Below, piece after piece: positions 32,879 through 40,208 of a stretch of DNA of 43,816 nucleotides. Below the pieces are notes generated by a model. The model was given only the letters and a program-made list of their open reading frames with translations. It made no database searches and was not told the origin of the DNA. Source of the stretch: DASWIG01 sp965371445 (lineage in GTDB: Bacteria > Acidobacteriota > Thermoanaerobaculia > Multivoradales > J023). The stretch covers positions 1 to 43,816 of the forward strand of contig CBDUYN010000075.1 in assembly GCA_965371445.1 (NCBI GenBank), written 5' to 3'. Both the position numbers and the translations under genes were made by a program. How positions within the stretch are numbered: position 1 is the first letter of the stretch; each line of letters begins with the position of its first letter.

Positions 32879-33546
32879 GACGTAGCTCCTTCTTGCCAGA
32901 GGTGCATGGCCGCGTAGGCGCGCCAGGGACGCCAGGCTTCGGCGCGAGAGCGCAGCGCGGCCGGACTGAGCTTCTCGGAAATATGGTCCCGAGCTCGGCG
33001 AAGCTGACTCGGCGTGCGCTGGTAGGTGCGGCGCAGCGCGTCGTTGAACCTCCGGATGCTGCCGAACCCGGCGGCGAACGCCACCTGCGCCATCGGCAGG
33101 TCGGTCTCGTCGATCAGCCTCTTGGCGCCATGCAGCCGCCGGGTCTGCGCGACCGCCAGCGGCGAGGCGCCGAGGTGACGGACGAAGAGACGGTTCAGGT
33201 GCCGCGCGCCGATTCCCAGGCGGCGCGAAAGATCCTCGACGGTGCCGTCGTCGAGCGCGCCTTCGGCGATTAGCCGCAGGGCTCGCGACACCGAGGCGAC
33301 GGTGCCCGACCAGGCCGGCGTTCCCGGGGCCGCCTCGGGACGGCAGCGCAGACAGGGCCGCAGCCCCGTCTCGGCCGCGGCGGCGGCGGAGGGGAAGAAA
33401 CGGACGTTTTTCTCCTTCGGCGTCACCGCGGGACAGATCGGGCGGCAGTAGATGCCCGTGGTGACGACGCCGATGAAGAATCGGCCGTCAAAGCGCGGAT
33501 CACGCGATTGCAGGGCGCGTTGGCAGATCTCCGGGTCCAGTTCCAT
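32875..33546 (-). CDS. Ada-type methylphosphotriester sensor with deleted AlkA domain
   Basis: From the ATG at 33546 (AGGAG upstream; an in-frame ATG at 33582 is the alternative) the protein has 223 residues. Residues 1-75 are the Ada zinc domain with Cys34, Cys38, Cys65 and Cys68 (GIYCRPICPA ... CLRC); one Cys accepts methyl from phosphotriesters. Residues 85-185 form an AraC-type HTH. In related Ada-AlkA fusions a 3-methyladenine glycosylase follows. Here only its final strand and helix survive (EAWRPWRAYAAMHLW, 203-217), directly after the HTH. The glycosylase core is missing. The regulator part is complete, so it could still switch on ogt and itself. Confidence 0.85.
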   Translation of the reverse strand: MELDPEICQRALQSRDPRFDGRFFIGVVTTGIYCRPICPAVTPKEKNVRFFPSAAAAAETGLRPCLRCRPEAAPGTPAWSGTVASVSRALRLIAEGALDDGTVEDLSRRLGIGARHLNRLFVRHLGASPLAVAQTRRLHGAKRLIDETDLPMAQVAFAAGFGSIRRFNDALRRTYQRTPSQLRRARDHISEKLSPAALRSRAEAWRPWRAYAAMHLWQEGATS

Positions 33547-33871
33547 GGTTCTCGACGCTCCTGTGTCTTGAGGGTGGCTCATCGTCTTGCCATGGACGAT
33601 GTTAGCGCCCGCCGCGGAATTGTCTGGCCGTTTTCGGACCTGGACCCAAGTCGATCTGTGGCTTGCTCCGTTTCCCCGATTGTGGCAGACTCCTCGCCGG
33701 AGGCGGACGCCTCCAGGTTGCCTATGCTTGTTTGAGACACATCCTTCCATCCTTCCCTGAATCGACGTCGCAGAGAGCGGCGCCTGTCAAGGTGCGCGCT
33801 CGCCAAGCCTTCACGGGAATGACGGCCCCGCTGGCGCCTCGCCGCGGCCGCCGTCGGGAGACAGATCTCAA
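33547..33871. other. Intergenic region between the ada-type gene and rsgA
   Basis: Divergent promoters are expected here. Seen: a TATGCT box (33723-33728) facing rsgA, a small hairpin GGAGGC/GCCTCC near 33697-33712, and on the minus strand a TTGACA-like -35 near 33784-33789. No matched -10 could be fixed and there is no coding frame. Confidence 0.4.
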
Positions 33872-34987
33872 ATGAGCCTTGAACGATACGGATTCAACCC
33901 CTCCGTCGCAGCCAGCTTCCAACAATGTGGCCCCGAGGGCTTCGGCGCCGCCCGGGTCGTCTCGGAGAGCCGCGGCATCTACTCGCTCGTCACCGCCGAC
34001 GGCGAGGCCGACGCCGTCCTCGCCGGACGGCTCCGTCACCACGCGGAGGGCTCCGCCGAGCTCCCCGCGGTGGGCGACTGGGTCGTCGTCTGCCCGCGCT
34101 TGTCGCCGCAGGAGACGGCGGTCGTCCATGCCGTCCTCGAGCGGCGGACCAAGATCTCGCGCAAGGTCGCCGGAGCCCGCACCGACGAGCAGGTCGTGGC
34201 CGCCAACGTCGACGTCGTCCTCCTGGTGATGGGCCTTGACGGCGACTACAGCCCGCGTCGCCTGGAGCGTTTTCTCGTCACCGTCTGGGAGAGCGGCGCC
34301 CGGCCGGTCGCGGTGCTCAACAAGGCCGACCTGCTCGACGAGGAGGAGGTCGAGGCCCGCCGCGCCGAGATCGAGCTCGTCGCCCCCGGGGTTCCGATCT
34401 GTGTGACGAGCTGCGCCGATCACCGTGTCTCCCCCCCTGGATCCCCCCAAGGGGACCGTGGCCTCGACGACGTCCGCACGTTCCTGAAGACGGGCGAGAC
34501 GGTGGCGCTGCTCGGTTCCTCGGGCGTCGGCAAGTCGACGCTCATCAACCGCCTGCTCGGAGAGGACCTCCTGGCGACGGCCGCGGTGCGGGAGAGAGAC
34601 GACCGCGGCCAGCACACGACGACCCGGCGCCAGCTCGTGCCGCTACCCGGCGGCGCGCTCCTGATCGACAACCCGGGCATCCGCGAGCTCCAGCTCTGGA
34701 CGTCGGGCGAGGCCCTGGGCGCCGCGTTCGAGGACGTCGAGGCGGCGGCGGAGCGTTGCCGCTTCCGCGACTGCACGCACAGCGGCGAGCCGGGCTGCGG
34801 CGTTAGCGAGGCCGTCGAGAGCGGGGCGTTGCCTGAAGAGCGTTTGGAGAGCTTCCAGGCTCTGGAGCGCGAGCTCAGCTATCTCGACCTGCGGCGCGAC
34901 GAGCGGGCTCGGCGTGAGCGGGACCGTCACTTCGGACGGCTCTACCGGTCGGTGCAGGCGGAGAAGGCACGGACGCGGCGTAGCTAG
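33872..34987 (+). CDS. rsgA: Ribosome small-subunit GTPase RsgA
   Basis: 371 residues. RsgA (YjeQ) checks late 30S subunit assembly. Domain order is that of a circularly permuted GTPase: N-terminal OB-like domain, then G4 (NKADL, 150-154), then G1 (GSSGVGKST, 215-223), then G3 (DNPGI, 266-270). A C-terminal zinc site follows with C296, C301, H303 and C309. An insert between G4 and G1 (PPGSPQGD) comes from a C-rich repeat present elsewhere in the window. Convergent with, and overlapping by four bases, the NtrC-like gene. Confidence 0.96.
   Translation: MSLERYGFNPSVAASFQQCGPEGFGAARVVSESRGIYSLVTADGEADAVLAGRLRHHAEGSAELPAVGDWVVVCPRLSPQETAVVHAVLERRTKISRKVAGARTDEQVVAANVDVVLLVMGLDGDYSPRRLERFLVTVWESGARPVAVLNKADLLDEEEVEARRAEIELVAPGVPICVTSCADHRVSPPGSPQGDRGLDDVRTFLKTGETVALLGSSGVGKSTLINRLLGEDLLATAAVRERDDRGQHTTTRRQLVPLPGGALLIDNPGIRELQLWTSGEALGAAFEDVEAAAERCRFRDCTHSGEPGCGVSEAVESGALPEERLESFQALERELSYLDLRRDERARRERDRHFGRLYRSVQAEKARTRRS
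34426..34456 (+). repeat. C-rich dispersed repeat, copy 3 (inside rsgA)
   Basis: Seven C, TGGAT, six C, AAGGGGACC. Over 30 bases it matches the copy in pstC at 26 positions. It encodes a Pro/Gly loop between G4 and G1. Confidence 0.6.
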
Positions 34988-36372
34988 AGCCCGTATTTTT
35001 CCAGCCGGCGGTAAAGGGCGCTGCGGCTCAACCCCAGGCCCTTCGCCGCCTCGCTGACGCTGCCGCCGTAGCGTTCCAGGGCCTTGCGAATCAGGAGCCG
35101 CTCGGCGTCCTCCAGGCTCATCTTGTCGAGCGAGACGTTTTGCGACGCGTCGTCGCGGAGCCCGAGGTCGGCCGGACGGATGGCCTTTCCCCGGGCCATC
35201 AGGACCGAGCGTTCGACGACGTGGCTCAGCTCGCGGACGTTGCCCGGCCAGGAGTGGTCGAGGAGCATCCGCATCGCCTCCTGGTCAAAGGTGTAGGAGG
35301 ACCTGCGGTAGCGCTTGCAGGTCTCGGCGAGGAAGTGCTTGGCCAAGAGCGGTATGTCGTCGCGGCGCTCGCGGAGCGGCGGCAGGCGGATCTCGACCGT
35401 GTTGAGCCGGAAGAGGAGGTCCTGGCGGAAACGGCCCTCGCGAACCTCCTCGTCAAGGTCCGAGTTGGTCGCCGAGATGATCCGGACGTCGACCCTGCGA
35501 GTCTTCGACGAGCCCAGGCGCTCGAACTCCCCCGTCTCCAGGACGCGTAGGAGCTTCAGCTGGAGCGAGGCCGGGATGTTGGCGATCTCGTCCATGAAGA
35601 GCGTCCCACCCGCGGCCATCTCGAACCGGCCGACGCGGTCGTTCTTGGCGTCGGTGTAGGCGCCGCGGACGTGCCCGAAAAGCTCGCTCTCGAAAACCGA
35701 CTCCGACAGCCCGCCGATGTTGACCGTGATCAGCGGCTCGCCCTTGCGGTGCGAGACGCCGTGCAGCACCTGGGTTACCAGGCCCTTGCCGGTGCCGTTC
35801 TCGCCGGTGACGAGGACGTTGGCCTCCGACGGGCCGACGCGGGAGATCAGCTCCAGGACCGGCCGCATGGCCGGCGACTCGGCGATGAGCGGCAGCTCGG
35901 CGCCGCCCGAGCGCAGGAGCTCGTTCTCGGCCTCCAGCCTCTCGCCCTTGCGCAGCGCCCTCCCGAGCTCGGTCTGGGTGCGCAGGATCGCCAGCAGGCG
36001 GTTGTTGTCCCAGGGCTTCTCGACGAAGTCGCGGGCGCCGCGGCGCATCGCCTCGACCGCCAGCTCGACCGAGCCCCAGGCGGTCATCACCACCACCGGC
36101 AACGAGCCGTCGAGCTGCTGGATGTCGGCGAGCAGATCGAGCCCCTCCTGGCCCGAGGTGGTGTCGCGGGCGTAGTTCAGATCCATCAGGACGACGTCGA
36201 AGTCCTGTTTCTTGAGCCGCTCGAGCAGCAACCGGGGCGAGGTCACGGTCTCGACCCCCATGCCCTCGGTCTTGAGCAGGAACTCGAGCGACTCCAGGAC
36301 GTCGCGCTGGTCGTCGGCAACCAGGACCCGGGTCGCGGCGGAAGGCTCGGGGACGGCGGCGTTGTCGTTCAT
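34984..36372 (-). CDS. NtrC-family sigma-54 response regulator with GAYTDA loop
   Basis: 462 residues: receiver domain with phospho-accepting D64 (VVLMDLN), AAA+ domain (about 160-385) with Walker A GENGTGKG (190-197), Walker B GGTLFMDEIA, and a C-terminal Fis-type HTH (SVSEAAKGLGLSRSALYRRL). The loop that contacts sigma-54 normally reads GAFTGA; here it is GAYTDA (237-242). Phe to Tyr is mild, but Gly to Asp is not usual; some families carry it, and its effect here is unknown. The gene follows phoR after 59 bases on the same strand, so it probably belongs to the phoB-phoR transcript, with no histidine kinase of its own in the window. Confidence 0.92.
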   Translation of the reverse strand: MNDNAAVPEPSAATRVLVADDQRDVLESLEFLLKTEGMGVETVTSPRLLLERLKKQDFDVVLMDLNYARDTTSGQEGLDLLADIQQLDGSLPVVVMTAWGSVELAVEAMRRGARDFVEKPWDNNRLLAILRTQTELGRALRKGERLEAENELLRSGGAELPLIAESPAMRPVLELISRVGPSEANVLVTGENGTGKGLVTQVLHGVSHRKGEPLITVNIGGLSESVFESELFGHVRGAYTDAKNDRVGRFEMAAGGTLFMDEIANIPASLQLKLLRVLETGEFERLGSSKTRRVDVRIISATNSDLDEEVREGRFRQDLLFRLNTVEIRLPPLRERRDDIPLLAKHFLAETCKRYRRSSYTFDQEAMRMLLDHSWPGNVRELSHVVERSVLMARGKAIRPADLGLRDDASQNVSLDKMSLEDAERLLIRKALERYGGSVSEAAKGLGLSRSALYRRLEKYGL

Positions 36373-36431
36373 CCCGAGCGACTATCCCAAAAACCGACGC
36401 TTCGTGACAAGCGGAGACCCGGCGAAGAGCC

Positions 36432-37403
36432 TCAGGCGCCGGCCGGCTGGCCCGGCAAGCGGACGCGAAACGTCGACCCCCGCCCGATCGAGCTTTCCAC
36501 CTCCACCGTGCCCCGGTGCGCCCTCACCACCTCCTGGACGATCGTCAGCCCCAGCCCGGTGCCGCCCTGGTTGCGGGCCCGGCCCTTGTCGACCCGGTAA
36601 AAACGCTCGAAGATGCGCTCGCGATCACCCTGCGGGACGCCGAGGCCGTCGTCGGCCACCTCGATCAGGACGCCCTCGCCGAGGCGTTCCAGGCGGAGGC
36701 GTACCTCACCGCCGGGCCGGTTGTACTTGACGGCGTTGTCGAGGAGGTTCAAGAGCAGGCAGTCGAGGGCCGTGGGGTCGCCCCGGAACGGCGGGGTCGC
36801 CTCCTCCACCTCGAACGAGATGCGCACCTGCCGCTGCTCGGCAAGCGGTGCGACGACCTCGACGGCCTGGCGGGCGAGGGCCTGGAGGTCGACTTCGACG
36901 TCGCGCCCAGGCGCCGCGTCGCTTTCGAGGCGTGCCAGGGTCAGGAGGTCGCCGAGGAGCCTCGCCATACGCTCGCACTGCTCGAGGATACGGCGCACGA
37001 ACCTGGGCCCGGCGCGCTCGTCGCCGAGAGCGCCGTCGCGCAGCGTCTCCGCGGCACCGCGGATGGCGGTCAGAGGCGTCTTGATCTCATGCGAGAAGTT
37101 GGTCACGAGGTCGCGTCCGCTCTGGGCGAGGCGCTGCGCCGCCGCCGTCTCGCACGCCGCGGCTCTTTCGACCTCGGCGAGCACGGCCTGAGGAACGTCG
37201 CGCTCGGCCGCCGGCTCGTCGTCGAGCCCGCGCTCCAGACGCCGGGCGACGACACCCGCCAGCCAAATCGCGGCCAGAACCGCCAGAGCCAAGCACCACC
37301 CGAGCGGCAGCGAGACCCAGACCGCGACGGCGAAGATCCCGGCACCGGCGACGGCCGGCGCCAGGAGCGCGAAGCGCAGCTCGTAGCGCTCCGGGCTCGT
37401 CAC
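36432..37403 (-). CDS. phoR: Phosphate sensor histidine kinase PhoR
   Basis: 323 residues. Two N-terminal membrane helices (about 12-50), no large periplasmic loop, then a DHp domain with NFSHEIKTPL (H105) and a HATPase domain with N box LLDNAVKYN (N223), DDGLGV and GGTGLGLTIV. The short sensor matches PhoR kinases that read the state of the Pst transporter through PhoU rather than binding phosphate directly. Four-base overlap with phoB; immediate neighbour of the pst operon. Confidence 0.9.
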   Translation of the reverse strand: MTSPERYELRFALLAPAVAGAGIFAVAVWVSLPLGWCLALAVLAAIWLAGVVARRLERGLDDEPAAERDVPQAVLAEVERAAACETAAAQRLAQSGRDLVTNFSHEIKTPLTAIRGAAETLRDGALGDERAGPRFVRRILEQCERMARLLGDLLTLARLESDAAPGRDVEVDLQALARQAVEVVAPLAEQRQVRISFEVEEATPPFRGDPTALDCLLLNLLDNAVKYNRPGGEVRLRLERLGEGVLIEVADDGLGVPQGDRERIFERFYRVDKGRARNQGGTGLGLTIVQEVVRAHRGTVEVESSIGRGSTFRVRLPGQPAGA

Positions 37404-38092
37404 GGCTCGTCCGTCCCCAGGCGGTAGCCGACGCCGACCACGGTCTCGATCGCCGGCACCGTCTCGCCCAACTTCGAGCGCAGGCGCCGGACGTGAGTGT
37501 CGACCGTCCGGCTGTCGGCCTCGGCGTTGTAGCCCCAGACGTCGCTCAGGAGGACGTCGCGGCTCTGCACGCGTCCGCGGCGTTCGACGAGCACCTTCAG
37601 GAGACGGAGCTCGGTCGCGGTCAGCGCCACTTCCCGCTCCCCGGCCCAGGCGCGGTGAGCCGCGACGTCGAGGCGCAGGTCGCCGGCCCGGAGCACGGCG
37701 TCGGCCGACCGCTCGCCCTGGGCGCGCCGCAGCACCGCCTTGACCCGCAGCACCACCTCGCGGGTGCTGAAGGGCTTGGTCACGTAGTCGTCGGCGCCGA
37801 GCTCCAGGCCGACGATGCGGTCGACCTCCTCGTCCTTGGCCGTCACCATGACGATCGGCACGCCGGCCGTCGCGCGGTCGCGCCGCAGGATCCGGGCGAG
37901 CTCCAGGCCGTCGAGGCCGGGTAGCATCAGGTCGAGGAGGATCAGGTCGGGCAAGCGGCGGTGTACGGCCGGCAGCAGCTCGTCGCCGCGTTCGACGACC
38001 TCGACCTCGAAGCCCTCCCGCTCCAGGTTGTACTGCAAGACGTCGGCAATCGCCGGCTCGTCTTCGACCACGGTGATGAACGCCCGCGACAT
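37400..38092 (-). CDS. phoB: Phosphate response regulator PhoB
   Basis: 230 residues. Receiver domain with acidic pocket VVEDEP, phospho-accepting D54 (ILLDLMLPG) and the conserved Lys in VTAKDEE. An OmpR/PhoB winged helix follows (LTATELRLLKVLVERRGRVQ; TVDTHVRRLRSKLG). Divergent from pstS across a 128-base gap that holds PhoB-type direct repeats, so it probably controls both directions. Confidence 0.94.
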   Translation of the reverse strand: MSRAFITVVEDEPAIADVLQYNLEREGFEVEVVERGDELLPAVHRRLPDLILLDLMLPGLDGLELARILRRDRATAGVPIVMVTAKDEEVDRIVGLELGADDYVTKPFSTREVVLRVKAVLRRAQGERSADAVLRAGDLRLDVAAHRAWAGEREVALTATELRLLKVLVERRGRVQSRDVLLSDVWGYNAEADSRTVDTHVRRLRSKLGETVPAIETVVGVGYRLGTDEP

Positions 38093-38122
38093 CCCGACGA
38101 GGCTAGCACGCGCCGCCGGAGG

Positions 38123-38162
38123 TTGTCACAGGATCCTCGGCCGCCTGTCACATCGTTGTCAC
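38123..38162. promoter_or_regulatory. Pho box with three phased half-sites
   Basis: CTGTCAC-ATCG-TTGTCAC (38145-38162) is a full 18-bp Pho box: two 7-bp direct repeats with a 4-bp linker. A third half-site, TTGTCAC (38123-38129), lies 22 bp upstream of the first, i.e. two 11-bp steps, on the same helical face. PhoB dimers bind such repeats head to tail. It should activate pstS rightward; leftward control of phoB is possible. Confidence 0.85.
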
Positions 38163-38178
38163 ACGGCGGCGCGAAGCT

Positions 38179-38199
38179 GGGGCCTGAGAACGAGGCCCC
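38179..38199 (+). other. Small hairpin in the pstS leader
   Basis: GGGGCCT (38179-38185) pairs with AGGCCCC (38193-38199) across a 7-base loop. It lies upstream of the AAGGAG ribosome site and may stabilise the mRNA. No T-run follows. Confidence 0.45.
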
Positions 38200-38220
38200 A
38201 CACCCACGAAGGAGAATTCG

Positions 38221-39120
38221 ATGAAGAAATGGACGACATCCCTGACCGTCACCGTCCTCGCCGTCGCGGTCCTCGCCGCCTGTGGGCGTCCGGGCGGCGA
38301 GGGAGGCTCCTCCCGGACCCTGATCCAGAACAAGGGCTCCGACACCCTCGTCAACGTCGCCCAGACCTGGGCCGAGGCCTACAAGGAGGTCGACGCGAAC
38401 GTCGCCGTGGCGGTGACCGGCGGCGGCTCGGGGACCGGGATCTCGGCGATGATCAACGGCACCGTCGAGCTCGCCAACGCCAGCCGCAGGATGAAGGACT
38501 CCGAGCTCGAAATGGCGCGCGGCAACGGCATCGAGCCGATCGAGCACGTCGTGGGCTTCGACGCCGTGGCCGTCTTCCTGCACAGGGACAACCCGATCTC
38601 GGAGCTCAGCTTGGCGCAGCTCGCCGCGGTCTACGGCGAAGGCGGTGAGGTCGAGAGCTGGAGCCAGCTCGGCGTCGAGGTGCCGGGCTGCCCGAGCGAC
38701 GAGATCGTCCGCGTCAGCCGTCAGAACAACTCGGGGACCTACGTCTACTTCAAGGGGGCGGTGCTCGGCAAGACGGGCGAGTACAAGCTCGGCTCGCTGG
38801 ACATGCACGGCTCGAAAGACGTCGTCGACCTGGTCCACTCGACCCCCTGCGCCATCGGCTACAGCGGCCTCGCCTACGCGACCGACGAGGTCAAGATGCC
38901 CTGCGTCTTCGCCGAGGAGGGGGGCGACTGCGTGGCGCCGTCGGTCGAGTCCGCGATCGACGGTAGCTATCCGATCGCGCGGCCGCTTTTCATGTACACG
39001 AGCGGCGAGCCCACGGGCGCCGTCAAAACCTACCTCGACTGGGTGTTGAGCGAGACCGGCCAGTGCATCATCCAGGAGAAGGGCTACGCCCCGGTGCGTG
39101 AGGTCGCCTGCGAGCCATGA
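38221..39120 (+). CDS. pstS: Phosphate-binding lipoprotein PstS
   Basis: 299 residues. A lipoprotein signal ends in the lipobox LAAC (C21), so the protein is anchored to a membrane on the periplasmic side. The ligand-binding domain starts at KGSDTLVNVAQTWAEAY; GGGSGTGISAMINGTVELAN and NNSGTYVYFKG give the Ser/Gly residues that bind phosphate in this family. An AAGGAG site precedes the ATG. First gene of the pst operon, under the Pho box. Confidence 0.95.
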   Translation: MKKWTTSLTVTVLAVAVLAACGRPGGEGGSSRTLIQNKGSDTLVNVAQTWAEAYKEVDANVAVAVTGGGSGTGISAMINGTVELANASRRMKDSELEMARGNGIEPIEHVVGFDAVAVFLHRDNPISELSLAQLAAVYGEGGEVESWSQLGVEVPGCPSDEIVRVSRQNNSGTYVYFKGAVLGKTGEYKLGSLDMHGSKDVVDLVHSTPCAIGYSGLAYATDEVKMPCVFAEEGGDCVAPSVESAIDGSYPIARPLFMYTSGEPTGAVKTYLDWVLSETGQCIIQEKGYAPVREVACEP

Positions 39121-40208
39121 GTCACTACCAGGAAAGACTTGAAAAGGACCTCGCCAAGATCCGCGGCGAAATCTCCGCCGTGGGAGAGACGGTCGCCGGG
39201 GCCGTCCACGACGCCGTCAAGGCGCTCTTGACCGGCAACCGGACTCTCGCCACGGAGACGATCCTGGGCGATCACGCCGTGAACCGCCGGGTCCGTCGCC
39301 TCGACCGGGACTGCTACGCCTTCGTGGCCCGTCATCTGCCGAGCGCCGGGCACCTGCGCTTCGTTTCCTCGGCGCTCAGGATGAACCTCGGCCTCGAACG
39401 CATCGGCGACTACGCGGCGACGATCGGCCGCGAGGTCGTCCAGTTGACCAGCGAGCCGCCGCCGACGGTAGGGCGCGACATCGAGCTCCTCTCCACCCAG
39501 GCCGAACGCCTGCTGCGCCAGGCCATGCAGGCCTGGGTCGAGAGCAACCCCGAGCTCGCCCGCGGTACCCAGGGCATGGCCGGACAGGTCAGCGCCACCG
39601 TCGACAAGGTGATCGCCGACCTCGTCGAGTCGGGGGAGGAAGGCTCCTTTCCCTTGAAGGACCTCTTCGCTCTCCTCACGGTCTTCAACCGCTTGAGCCG
39701 CGTCAGCTCCCAGGCCAAGAACATCTGCGAGGAGACGCTTTTTACCGTCGCCGGCGAGACCAAGGCGCCCAAGGTCTACCCGATCCTTTTCGTCGACGAG
39801 AAAGACGACACCTACACGCAGATGGCGGTGGCCTACGCCCGCAAGGCCTACCCGGGAAGCGGGACCTACGCGAGCGCGGGCTACGCCGCCGCCGAGCAGC
39901 TCGAGCCGCGCTGCGTCCTCTTCCTCGACAGTCACGGCTACGAAACCGAGGAGCTACAGCCCAAGCCACTTGAGGTCACCCACGAAGAGCTTTCCAGATA
40001 CCATGCGATCGTCAGCCTCGGTGGCGACGTCGGCGCCCGGATCCGGGAGATCCCCTTCCATACGATGCTCCTGGAGTGGGACGTCGGACCGTCGATCGGT
40101 GACCTCGACCAGGAACGGGCCGAGGAGCTGCTGACCGAATCGTACCGCGAGATCGCCCATCGCGTCCAAGGCTTGATGGAAGCCCTGCGCGGCCCGGAGG
40201 CCGACTGA
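39117..40208 (+). CDS. phoU: PhoU fused to a dead LMW-phosphatase/ArsC-like domain
   Basis: 363 residues. Residues 1-212 are a PhoU protein: two three-helix bundles with metal-binding signatures ERIGDYA (94-100) and RLSRVSSQAKNI (second repeat, near 192-203). PhoU links Pst to PhoR and damps signalling when phosphate is plentiful. Residues 219-355 follow the fold pattern of low-molecular-weight tyrosine phosphatase/arsenate reductase (YPILFVDE, QMAVAYARK, SAGYAAAEQLEP, HAIVSLGG, EWDVG). The CX5R phosphate loop is lost: D227 stands where Cys should be and Y233 where Arg should be. Overlaps pstS by four bases and pstC by one. The second domain may act as a non-catalytic binding module; that is inference. 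Confidence 0.85.
   Translation: MSHYQERLEKDLAKIRGEISAVGETVAGAVHDAVKALLTGNRTLATETILGDHAVNRRVRRLDRDCYAFVARHLPSAGHLRFVSSALRMNLGLERIGDYAATIGREVVQLTSEPPPTVGRDIELLSTQAERLLRQAMQAWVESNPELARGTQGMAGQVSATVDKVIADLVESGEEGSFPLKDLFALLTVFNRLSRVSSQAKNICEETLFTVAGETKAPKVYPILFVDEKDDTYTQMAVAYARKAYPGSGTYASAGYAAAEQLEPRCVLFLDSHGYETEELQPKPLEVTHEELSRYHAIVSLGGDVGARIREIPFHTMLLEWDVGPSIGDLDQERAEELLTESYREIAHRVQGLMEALRGPEAD

Noticed and set aside
39870..40208. PhoU fusion protein as an active arsenate reductase
   Set aside because: The catalytic Cys and Arg of the CX5R loop are replaced by Asp and Tyr, and there are no other arsenic genes nearby.
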